DNA of 16,422 nt from positions 1 to 16,422 of the forward strand of contig JBGUKW010000103.1 of NCBI GenBank assembly GCA_045114665.1. The letters run 5' to 3'. Positions 1-5,783 of this stretch are shown here, in pieces. The position numbers were made by a program, and so were the translations under genes. The notes below the pieces were generated by a model. The model searched no databases. It was not told where the DNA came from and saw nothing but the letters and a program-made list of their open reading frames with translations. The DNA comes from CADAWZ01 sp045114665 (GTDB lineage Bacteria; Vulcanimicrobiota; CADAWZ01). The number at the start of each line of letters is the position of its first letter. The stretch's first letter is position 1.

Positions 1-101
1 TTTTTCCTAAATTATTCATAAAAATTTAAATCCTTTTTAAAGAATCTCTTTTAAATATTAAATTATATTTTAACTAAAATGTCAATATTTTTTATATTAA
101 A

Positions 102-170
102 ACTTTAAAAAACCTATTGACTTTAAAATTAAAATATATTATACTTTAAATATAATAATTAAACTTTAAA
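102..170. repeat. Four ACTTTAAA direct repeats (operator or iteron-like)
   Basis: The octamer ACTTTAAA occurs exactly at 102-109, 120-127, 143-150 and 163-170, start-to-start spacing 18, 23 and 20 bp, all in the same orientation, close to two helical turns apart. The second copy overlaps the -35 and the third overlaps the -10 of the promoter called at 117-145. Direct repeats placed like this either bind a repressor of the replication module or act as iterons of a replication origin. The surrounding DNA is extremely AT-rich, so some recurrence is expected by chance, but the regular spacing and fit to the promoter argue for function. Confidence 0.5.
117..145 (+). promoter_or_regulatory. Sigma70-type promoter of the replication module
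   Basis: TTGACT (117-122) and TATACT (140-145) are separated by 17 bp. Transcription would start near 152 and give a leader of about 30 nt before the first gene. ACTTTAAA repeats overlap both hexamers. Confidence 0.55.
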
Positions 171-181
171 TTTAAAAAGAG

Positions 182-625
182 GTGATTAATATAAAAATAA
201 GTATAAATTTAATTTCTAATTTTGTTAATTTACCATGCGAATCTATAGGAAAAATTATTAAAAAATTAAGTGGTTTTGATGAAATACAATTAACAGAAAA
301 AGAAAATAAATATTTTGATGATATAAATAACAAAAATCAAATAAAGAAAAAAAATTATATTGAAGGCAAATTTAAAGCCTGGGAAACAAGGCGAACAAAA
401 GCAGAAAACCAAAAAAAAGAAATTGAGGACTTAAAAAAACAGATAGCAGGGGCGATCCAAAAAGAACAAAAAGAAGATCTCCCAAAAAGAGATCTTCCAA
501 TTCAACAGACGAACTTTAAAAAATCTATTTATTATAAACAGCTCCCATCACAAAACACACAGCAAACCCAAAAAGAAAAAGATTTTATAAAGGAGTATCA
601 AAGCAGAGGGGTTTTAAAATTATAA
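182..625 (+). CDS. Phage-type replication-associated protein, DUF6291-like
   Basis: 147 residues, hydrophilic. Residues about 10-75 (pattern NLPCESIGKIIKKLSGF, then an acidic/aromatic stretch, then KFKAWETRR) resemble the N-terminal part of DUF6291-type proteins, small proteins encoded beside DnaC-like loaders in phages and integrative elements; their exact role is not established. The middle (75-100) is a charged, probably coiled-coil stretch and the C-terminal third is Gln/Lys-rich. It lies 18 bp upstream of the DnaC-like gene and probably shares its transcript. The only standard in-frame start is GTG at 182, which sits inside a good Shine-Dalgarno sequence (AGAGGTGA, 178-185), with an in-frame stop at 173 just upstream. 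Translation may therefore begin at a non-standard codon such as ATA at 191. The family assignment comes from pattern recognition and is moderate; the ORF itself is convincing. Confidence 0.6.
   Translation: MINIKISINLISNFVNLPCESIGKIIKKLSGFDEIQLTEKENKYFDDINNKNQIKKKNYIEGKFKAWETRRTKAENQKKEIEDLKKQIAGAIQKEQKEDLPKRDLPIQQTNFKKSIYYKQLPSQNTQQTQKEKDFIKEYQSRGVLKL
473..497. repeat. Inverted repeat GAAGATCTC-N7-GAGATCTTC
   Basis: A perfect 9-bp dyad (473-481 and 489-497) with a 7-nt spacer lies inside the first gene, encoding the repeated peptide EDLPK/RDLP. The same core dyad, AAGATCTC...GAGATCTT, recurs after the integrase gene at 2724-2764. It may be only a byproduct of a short in-frame duplication built around GATC. 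Confidence 0.4.
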
Positions 626-643
626 GAAAGGAGGGGTAACAAA

Positions 644-1606
644 ATGACTTTAAACGAAAAAGAATTTTCTAAAATACAAGACTGTAAAACATTTGAGGAC
701 TTCAAAAAGTTTATACAACAAAAAGCAGAATCAAAATCACAGGATAATAAAACAGAATCAAAAGAAGATGATAACAAGGAAGAATCAAAAGAAGAAAACC
801 AAAAAAGATTTATTCCATTTAGTATGAAAAATGGCATTATAACAAAAAATAACTTTTCAGATGATGAGCTTTTGATCTGGTGTGAGCAAGAAAACAAACA
901 AAAAGGAAATTTGAATTATTATGACTGTTCAAAATGTTTAAACCGTGGTTATATCTCTTATATTGATTCTGTTAATAGGTTGGTTTTTCGTAAAGAATGC
1001 GAATGTATAAAAATTAGAAAAGGAAGGGAAAATCAAATTTATTACTTCTCTGTATATCCAATATTAAGGGAATGTAATTTAAATAACTTTATAACTCTTT
1101 ATAATTTTCAAAAGCAAATGAAATTAAAAGCAATAGAATTTTTAAAAGTTTATAAAAATAGTTGGTTCTTTGTTGGTGGCCAATATGGAAGCGGTAAAAG
1201 TTATATTTGTTATGCAATAGCAAACGAATTAATAAAAGATTTAAATAACTTCGTTTTATTTGAATATATAGAAGACTTAAGAGAAATTAAAAGTCATTCT
1301 ACAGACGAAATTTATTTAGAACTAATAGAAAAATACAAGCATGCAACTATTTTATATTTTGATGATTTTTTAAAGGTTGATCTAAATATTGCAGACCTTA
1401 AAATTATTTATGAAATAATAAACTATAGATACAAGGAAAATAAAACAACTCTTTTTTCAAGTGAAAAGCTCTTTAATGAACTTTCAGAAATTGACGAGGC
1501 GATCGAAAGTCGAATATTTGAAAAAGCAGAAGGTTTTATTATTGATATAGACAGGGATCGTCAAAAGAACTTTAGATTTAAGAAAAGAAGCATTTTGACA
1601 ATATAA
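644..1606 (+). CDS. DnaC-like AAA+ helicase loader
   Basis: 320 residues. It probably loads the replicative helicase at the element's origin, as phage- and plasmid-borne DnaC/DnaI-type ATPases do. An acidic/lysine-rich low-complexity segment (about 28-55) precedes a Cys cluster C95-x2-C98...C119-x-C121 that probably binds zinc, typical of phage DnaC-like loaders. Then comes an AAA+ core with Walker A GGQYGSGKS (178-186), Walker B ILYFDDF (236-242), a sensor-I region near TTLFSSEKL (268-276) and a candidate arginine finger in ESRIFE (R290). The start at ATG 644 is fixed by a very strong Shine-Dalgarno AAGGAGGGG (628-636). It lies between the DUF6291-like gene and the integrase, marking a replication module of an integrative element. 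Helicase partner and host range cannot be read from here. It could equally be called an IstB-like ATP-binding protein, but no istA transposase adjoins it. Confidence 0.85.
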   Translation: MTLNEKEFSKIQDCKTFEDFKKFIQQKAESKSQDNKTESKEDDNKEESKEENQKRFIPFSMKNGIITKNNFSDDELLIWCEQENKQKGNLNYYDCSKCLNRGYISYIDSVNRLVFRKECECIKIRKGRENQIYYFSVYPILRECNLNNFITLYNFQKQMKLKAIEFLKVYKNSWFFVGGQYGSGKSYICYAIANELIKDLNNFVLFEYIEDLREIKSHSTDEIYLELIEKYKHATILYFDDFLKVDLNIADLKIIYEIINYRYKENKTTLFSSEKLFNELSEIDEAIESRIFEKAEGFIIDIDRDRQKNFRFKKRSILTI

Positions 1607-1617
1607 AACTCTATACA

Positions 1618-1691
1618 AAAAGAGAAAAGGAAAAACAAATTTAAAAAAGCTCCCTGCAAGTCGCTTTAATTTATTTTTCCTATTCTCTTTT
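1618..1691. repeat. Long imperfect hairpin between dnaC-like and integrase genes
   Basis: The arm AAAAGAGAAAAGGAAAAA (1618-1635) pairs with 1674-1691 over 18 bp with one mismatch. Inside the 38-nt loop further pairing is possible: AAATT 1637-1641 with 1668-1672, then AAAGC 1646-1650 with GCTTT 1663-1667. This leaves a GC-richer apical loop TCCCTGCAAGTC. It fills almost the whole gap and ends about 10 nt before the integrase Shine-Dalgarno, so it could be a terminator/attenuator controlling integrase expression, a structured RNA, or a recombinase binding region. Confidence 0.5.
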
Positions 1692-1718
1692 ATACCACAT
1701 AGAAGGGAATTTGTAAAG

Positions 1719-2684
1719 ATGACTTTTGAGGAATTATATAATAAGTTTTTACAGTACAAGAAAAACAGAGTTAAAAGAAGTACATATAACCAATATAATA
1801 TTTATACAAAAGAGTTTTTAGAGAAGTTCAAAAATAAAGATGTTAAAAAAATATCTTTTGTACATATTCAGAGCTTTTTTGATGAGTTCGCAAAAACAAG
1901 AACTTATAAAACAGTTACTATCATTAAAAATGTTATTAGAAGTGTTTTTAAGTATGGTTTTAAGTATGATCTGAACTCTGAAGAAAAAATGTTATTATTT
2001 GACAAATTAGACATTGTCAAAAAGAACAATAAAAACCCCTTGGAATTAATAGAGAAAAAAGAAGAAAAAAACAAGATTTACACTTTAGAGGATTTAAACA
2101 AGTTATTTTCTCAAATAAAAATTTCTGAAGAAGAAAAATTTGTTTATATTTTCGGTTTAATGACAGGCATGCGGGTTGGTGAAATCTTGGCATTATGCTG
2201 GCAGGATATAAATTTTAATGAAGGTTTTATCTCTGTTAATAAAACGCTTGCAAATGATAAGAAGAATAATAGCTTTTATTTAGACACTCCAAAAACAGAA
2301 AATAGCATTAGAAAAATATATATAAACAACGAATTAAAAGAACTATTATTAAAATATAAATCTTTACAGGATTTTAATAAAAGTTATTTTGAGGGTTTAT
2401 ATGAGAAAAGCAAATTAGATTTTGTTTTTAGAATGAGAATAGGAAGGCATATTAATCAAAATATACTTTCCTTGACAATACGAAAAATAAAAAATATTGA
2501 TAAGAATTTTCATTTCCATTTATTAAGACATTCTTTTATTTCTCAAATGGTAAATAGTGAAGTTAATATTTTGTATGTGTCAAGGATCGTTGGTCATTCC
2601 AATTCAACAATAACAGAAAAAATTTACAGTCATATTCAAGAAAGTAAAATAAAAGAAGTTATGTTAAATGCAAAAATTAGTTAA
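1719..2684 (+). CDS. Tyrosine recombinase / phage-type integrase
   Basis: 321 residues, the usual length for XerC/D-like and ICE integrases. It catalyses site-specific strand exchange between element and chromosome. An N-terminal SAM-like core-binding domain (about 1-85) is followed by the catalytic domain (about 118-310). The conserved residues are all visible: R152 in TGMRVGEI, candidate K192 in TPKTENS, H267 and R270 in HFHLLRHSF, H293 in VGHSN, and the nucleophile Y303 in EKIYSHI. The ATG at 1719 follows an AGAAGGGA Shine-Dalgarno. As the last gene of the replication module, before a clear compositional shift to a chromosomal gene, it marks one end of an integrative element. A cellular XerD role is less likely, because the neighbouring loader genes and the divergent, Lys/Asn-rich sequence fit a mobile-element enzyme. 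Confidence 0.93.
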   Translation: MTFEELYNKFLQYKKNRVKRSTYNQYNIYTKEFLEKFKNKDVKKISFVHIQSFFDEFAKTRTYKTVTIIKNVIRSVFKYGFKYDLNSEEKMLLFDKLDIVKKNNKNPLELIEKKEEKNKIYTLEDLNKLFSQIKISEEEKFVYIFGLMTGMRVGEILALCWQDINFNEGFISVNKTLANDKKNNSFYLDTPKTENSIRKIYINNELKELLLKYKSLQDFNKSYFEGLYEKSKLDFVFRMRIGRHINQNILSLTIRKIKNIDKNFHFHLLRHSFISQMVNSEVNILYVSRIVGHSNSTITEKIYSHIQESKIKEVMLNAKIS

Positions 2685-2723
2685 TCACAGATGAACAAAC
2701 AAACTATAAAAAACAAGTCAAAA

Positions 2724-2770
2724 AAGATCTCTTTTTGTTGAAAATTTTCACAAAGTGAGATCTTATTTTT
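2724..2770 (+). terminator. Large dyad after the integrase: intrinsic terminator, possible attachment-site region
   Basis: AAGATCTC (2724-2731) pairs with GAGATCTT (2757-2764). Between them TTTTG/CAAA and the perfect palindrome TGAAAATTTTCA (2739-2750) extend the fold, and the right arm is followed by ATTTTTT. This suits transcription termination of the integrase. Because integrase att sites often lie directly beside the integrase gene and contain inverted core arms, it is also an attachment-site candidate. The remaining DNA to 2904 is AT-rich with no ORF; it contains two further ATATTC motifs (2821-2840). Confidence 0.5.
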
Positions 2771-2901
2771 TGTGATTTTGTAGAAAAATTTTTTTAAAAT
2801 CATGTTTAAATAGCTTTTTAGTATATTCGAAAATATATTCTAAATTGTAGGAAAATTAATAAAAATGTTACAAAATTTCACTTCTCTTTTTTGTTTATTA
2901 T

Positions 2902-2910
2902 TGTTATAAT
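2902..2910 (+). promoter_or_regulatory. Extended -10 promoter for the 5'-nucleotidase gene
   Basis: TGTTATAAT (2902-2910) is a perfect extended -10 (TG-N-TATAAT). The -35 region (around 2882-2887, TTCTCT) is poor, as is usual for extended -10 promoters. Transcription would begin near 2917, about 55 nt before the ATG at 2973. Confidence 0.6.
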
Positions 2911-2933
2911 ATATTCAAAATTTGAGAATATAT
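2909..2933. promoter_or_regulatory. Inverted repeat ATATATTC-N9-GAATATAT at the transcription start
   Basis: Arms at 2909-2916 and 2926-2933 surround the predicted start point, a classical position for a repressor operator. TATATTC also occurs upstream at 2822-2828 and 2834-2840, 12 bp apart. High A+T makes chance occurrence possible. Confidence 0.4.
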
Positions 2934-2972
2934 TGTTTTGTTATTATTTTTTCTGTAATAAGGGGAGGAACT

Positions 2973-4742
2973 ATGCAGACTATTGGAAGTATTTCAAGTA
3001 ATATTTATGCTCAAGCTCCAAGAACTGAATTTTCCGAAATTAAAAAGCCTACATCTGACGATTCACAGGCTATAAATGATGGCTTTGCAAGAAGTGAACA
3101 GACTTTTTCTACAGATGATTTAAATAAACTTCGTTCAGCAATGTTAAGTCGTTCTGCTTCAGTTGAGACAGCAGAGACATCTGCAGTTTCAACAAATATT
3201 GCAGATAATCTTGTTGCAAGTGCAACAGATACAGCTTTGTCAGTAGCAGGTTCTATGGTACCAGGTCCTGTAGGAGCAGGTCTTTCTTCCATAAGAATTT
3301 TGTTCACAAATGATATTCATGGTGCTGTATTGCCATCTGAAGATAAAAATAATCCTTCAATTTTGAAAGGTGGTCTTTCAAATCTTTCTTCAGTTATAAA
3401 AGAAAAACAAGCTGAAGCTCCTTCAATCACATTAGATGGAGGAGATTGGTTCCAAGGTACATATATCGGTGGTATGGACAAAGGCGAAACAGTCATGAAA
3501 GTTCTCAATGAGATGAATTATGATGCAACAGTTGTTGGTAACCATGATTTTGATTATGGTCTTGACAATTTACATCATCTCGTTGATACAGCTAATTTCC
3601 CTGTTCTCGGTGGTAACATCATTGAAAATAGTACAGGAAAAGTCATGTCAGGTGTCAAGCCTTACATAATGAAAGAAGTAAATGGAGTTAAAGTAGGTAT
3701 TATAGGTGTTGCTGAAGATAAGACAGCTACAGATACAAATGCTGAAAATACAGTTGGACTTCATTTTGAAAATTCTGCAAATACAATAAATAAATACAAA
3801 AAAGAGCTTGAAAAACAAGGAGCTCAGATGGTTGTTGTCCTTTCACACAATGGTCCAGAAGTTGATGCAAGATTGGCACAACAAGTTGATGGTATTGATG
3901 TTATAGTAAGTGCTCATAGCCACCAAGTAATCAATCCACCTCGTGTGATAGGAGACACTCTTTTAGTTCAATCAGGTTCGAAGGGAATGAATTTGGGACA
4001 GTTGGATTTGGTCTATGATCCAAAGACAGATAAAGTCGTTTCTTACACAAGTGCTTCAAATTCAATAACAAATCAAAATTCTTCAAAAGACCCAGCTGTT
4101 GAAGGTGTTCTTGCTCCAATCATGCCTGAAGTCAATAAAAAGATGGGAGAAGTTGTTGGAGAAACAACTGTAACTCTTACAAGAAGAGGTAGATTCCCAG
4201 AGACAATTATGGGCGACATAGTAACAGATAGTATGAGACATGCCACAGGTGCTGATGTAGCATTTACAAATTCAGGTGGTATCAGAGATGAAATTAGACC
4301 TGGAAAGATTACTTATGGCGATGTATTCAAAGTTATTCCATTTGACAATGGTATTGTAACAATGGATTTGACTGGTGAACAGTTAAAAGGCGTCATGGAA
4401 GAAAGTGCAAAGAGAAGCAGAGGAACTATTGAAGTCAGCGGAATGAAGATGGATATAGACCCAAGAAAGCCAAAGGGTCAACGTTGTAGCAACATCATGG
4501 TAAATGGTGAACCTCTTAATCTCAAGAAAACATATAGAGTTGCAACAGCTGATTTCCTTGCTGGTGGTAGCAATGGATATACAGATTTGACACAGGGCAA
4601 AAATGTAAAAGATGAACACATAGTTATCCGTGAAGGTTTGAATGATTATATTAAACAACATGGACCATTCACAGAGGCAAATGCAAGAGTTGAAGGAAGA
4701 CAAAATTACTTAGCTCCAATGCCTCAACAAAATCATAGATAA
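2973..4742 (+). CDS. 5'-nucleotidase / 2',3'-cyclic phosphodiesterase family (UshA-like)
   Basis: 589 residues from ATG 2973, which is set by the Shine-Dalgarno AGGGGAGG (2961-2968); the reading frame is open further upstream from TTG 2922 but without a ribosome site. The family removes phosphate from nucleotides using two metal ions, normally outside the cell or in the periplasm. The metallophosphoesterase domain (about 107-345) shows TNDIHG (D114, H116), DGGDWFQG (D158), VGNHDFDYG (N190, H191), VLSHNG (H292) and SAHSH (H315, H317). The C-terminal substrate domain (about 395-560) has GDIVTDSMR, FTNSGGIRDEI, GDVFKVIPFDN and GGSNGYTD. The first 105 residues are Ser/Ala/Thr-rich, contain no hydrophobic signal peptide, and match nothing I recognise. 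Whether it is exported is therefore unclear. A monocistronic unit with its own promoter and terminator. Substrate range cannot be read from the sequence. Confidence 0.9.
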   Translation: MQTIGSISSNIYAQAPRTEFSEIKKPTSDDSQAINDGFARSEQTFSTDDLNKLRSAMLSRSASVETAETSAVSTNIADNLVASATDTALSVAGSMVPGPVGAGLSSIRILFTNDIHGAVLPSEDKNNPSILKGGLSNLSSVIKEKQAEAPSITLDGGDWFQGTYIGGMDKGETVMKVLNEMNYDATVVGNHDFDYGLDNLHHLVDTANFPVLGGNIIENSTGKVMSGVKPYIMKEVNGVKVGIIGVAEDKTATDTNAENTVGLHFENSANTINKYKKELEKQGAQMVVVLSHNGPEVDARLAQQVDGIDVIVSAHSHQVINPPRVIGDTLLVQSGSKGMNLGQLDLVYDPKTDKVVSYTSASNSITNQNSSKDPAVEGVLAPIMPEVNKKMGEVVGETTVTLTRRGRFPETIMGDIVTDSMRHATGADVAFTNSGGIRDEIRPGKITYGDVFKVIPFDNGIVTMDLTGEQLKGVMEESAKRSRGTIEVSGMKMDIDPRKPKGQRCSNIMVNGEPLNLKKTYRVATADFLAGGSNGYTDLTQGKNVKDEHIVIREGLNDYIKQHGPFTEANARVEGRQNYLAPMPQQNHR

Positions 4743-4761
4743 ATTTTCATTTTAGAATTAC

Positions 4762-4799
4762 AAAAAATGACTGTGAAATGTTTCGCAGTCATTTTTTTT
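4762..4799. terminator. Bidirectional intrinsic terminator
   Basis: AAAAAATGACTGTGAAA pairs with TTTCGCAGTCATTTTTT (one G-U pair in RNA), followed by T's on the plus strand and, because the left arm begins with A6, also on the minus strand. It sits between the convergent nucleotidase and acetyltransferase genes and can end both transcripts. Confidence 0.9.
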
Positions 4800-4805
4800 G
4801 TATCT

Positions 4806-5324
4806 TTATTGGTTCTCTAAAGCCCAACATTCATTGTCGAGAATTTGACCATCCCAAAGTTTTTCAGCATATTTTAATATGCCTTCAAGTTTAAATCCAA
4901 ATTTTGATAAAATTTTTTTTGAACGAATATTTGAAGGGTAACAATATGCTGAAATTAATTGCAATTTTAGAACTTCAAGACCATATTTTATTATTGGAGT
5001 CAATGCTTCTGTCATTATGCCTTTTCCCCAATATTCTTCTGCTATAGCATATCCCAACATCATCACATTTGGATTATCTCTTTTGGGGTCTTCTATCATT
5101 CCTGCTTGTCCAATTATTTTATTTGTTTCTTTTAAGACAATTCCCCAAACAGTATCTCTGTTTAGAAAATATAATTTCATTGTTTCTAATGTATCATTGA
5201 GATTTTCATGTGGTTTCCAACCTGCATTTGTTCCAATATTTGGATTTTTTGAATATTCAAATATATCTATGGTATCATTTTCAACAGTTGGTCGTAAAAT
5301 TAGTCGTTCTGTTTCGAAAATCAT
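4806..5324 (-). CDS. GNAT-family N-acetyltransferase (RimJ/RimL-like)
   Basis: 172 residues from ATG at 5324-5322. A GTG two codons earlier (5330) is in frame but only about 2 nt from the AGG of the ribosome site, so the ATG is preferred. It transfers the acetyl group of acetyl-CoA to an amine, in this subfamily often a protein N-terminus or a small molecule. It begins with the subfamily hallmark FETERLILRP (3-12). The acetyl-CoA loop GYAIAEEYWGKGIMTEAL spans 91-108 (Gx3..W-G-K-G), and the N-x2-S...L.KFGF motif lies at 132-144, with EG at 147-148. It is the last gene of the minus-strand operon, starting 15 nt after the preceding stop codon. Its substrate cannot be assigned, and a link to the transglutaminase genes is only positional. 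Confidence 0.85.
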   Translation of the reverse strand: MIFETERLILRPTVENDTIDIFEYSKNPNIGTNAGWKPHENLNDTLETMKLYFLNRDTVWGIVLKETNKIIGQAGMIEDPKRDNPNVMMLGYAIAEEYWGKGIMTEALTPIIKYGLEVLKLQLISAYCYPSNIRSKKILSKFGFKLEGILKYAEKLWDGQILDNECWALENQ

Positions 5325-5339
5325 TTTCACTACCTGTTT

Positions 5340-5783
5340 TTAATATGGTGAAATCATCATTTCTTCTTGTTCCATTAGTCCAGAAGGATTTTCAGCCATG
5401 TTTTTGATTGTCTCTAACATATTGTCAAATGCGTTTTGATTCATTTCTGCTGCTTTAAAAATGAGTTCTTGACCTCTTTTAGCTAGTTTGTTTCCTTCAT
5501 CTAAAATTATTGATCTTGGATCATATTCATATCTTTTTAGATGTTCGATTGCCATTAATAATGTATCAATGCCCATAAAGCCTGTATCAATTTCATCTGA
5601 TATGTTTCCAGTTGTCATCTCTGTCGTTTTTTCTTTTTCTATTGTTTTTTTGATTTTTTCAAGTCTATCTTTTTCTTTTTCTAAAAATTTCAAAAAGTCA
5701 TCTTTTTTGGTTTGCATTGCTTTTAACTTTATTATTTCTCTTTCAATCATTGAAGGAGGACATTTTAATTTTGATTCAGCCAT
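5340..5783 (-). CDS. Unrecognised coiled-coil protein
   Basis: 147 residues with no family I recognise. No signal peptide or membrane segment; mostly helical. Residues about 12-55 are a charged, heptad-like stretch (IKLKAMQTKKDDFLKFLEKEKDRL) predicted to form a coiled coil. After a short linker with TGFMGIDTLLMAIEHLKRYEYDP, a second helical region (about 95-135) ends in a Met/Glu-rich tail. The ATG (5783-5781) overlaps the last 19 nt of the transglutaminase gene and has its own AGGGAG ribosome site, so translation is probably coupled. Tight packing between transglutaminase and acetyltransferase suggests it works with one of them, perhaps as a cytoplasmic partner of the membrane enzyme, but this is inference from position only. 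Confidence 0.75.
   Translation of the reverse strand: MAESKLKCPPSMIEREIIKLKAMQTKKDDFLKFLEKEKDRLEKIKKTIEKEKTTEMTTGNISDEIDTGFMGIDTLLMAIEHLKRYEYDPRSIILDEGNKLAKRGQELIFKAAEMNQNAFDNMLETIKNMAENPSGLMEQEEMMISPY

Larger units (their letters stand above)
102..2770. mobile_element. One end of an integrative element or prophage (replication plus integration module)
   Basis: The grouping of a DUF6291-like protein, a DnaC-like loader and a tyrosine recombinase, all co-directional and strongly AT- and Lys/Asn-rich, is typical of the terminal module of integrative elements. The next gene (5'-nucleotidase) looks chromosomal. The right boundary is inferred near the dyad after the integrase. The left boundary lies outside the window or is not recognisable. 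I could find no att direct repeats and no tRNA target, so the limits given are approximate. Confidence 0.5.

Noticed and set aside
137..150. The 14-mer TATTATACTTTAAA occurs at 137-150 and again at 16344-16357 before the IS607-like gene
   Set aside because: Both lie in promoter -10 regions of very AT-rich DNA, and flanks do not match; not treated as a shared element end.
600..610. AAAGCAGAGGG shared between the first gene's end and palindrome 2 (14718-14728)
   Set aside because: Eleven bases only, within a coding frame at 600, no inverted partner; likely chance.
598..897. Minus-strand frame of 99 codons within the DnaC-like gene
   Set aside because: Ser/Phe-rich mirror of a Lys/Glu/Asp-rich plus-strand gene; typical shadow in AT-rich DNA. 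The other antisense frames (1484-1759, 4383-4703, 9349-9789, 11186-11596) were set aside for the same reason.
2685..2904. Search for att direct repeats against 1-181
   Set aside because: Only short A/T words match; no repeat long or specific enough to call.
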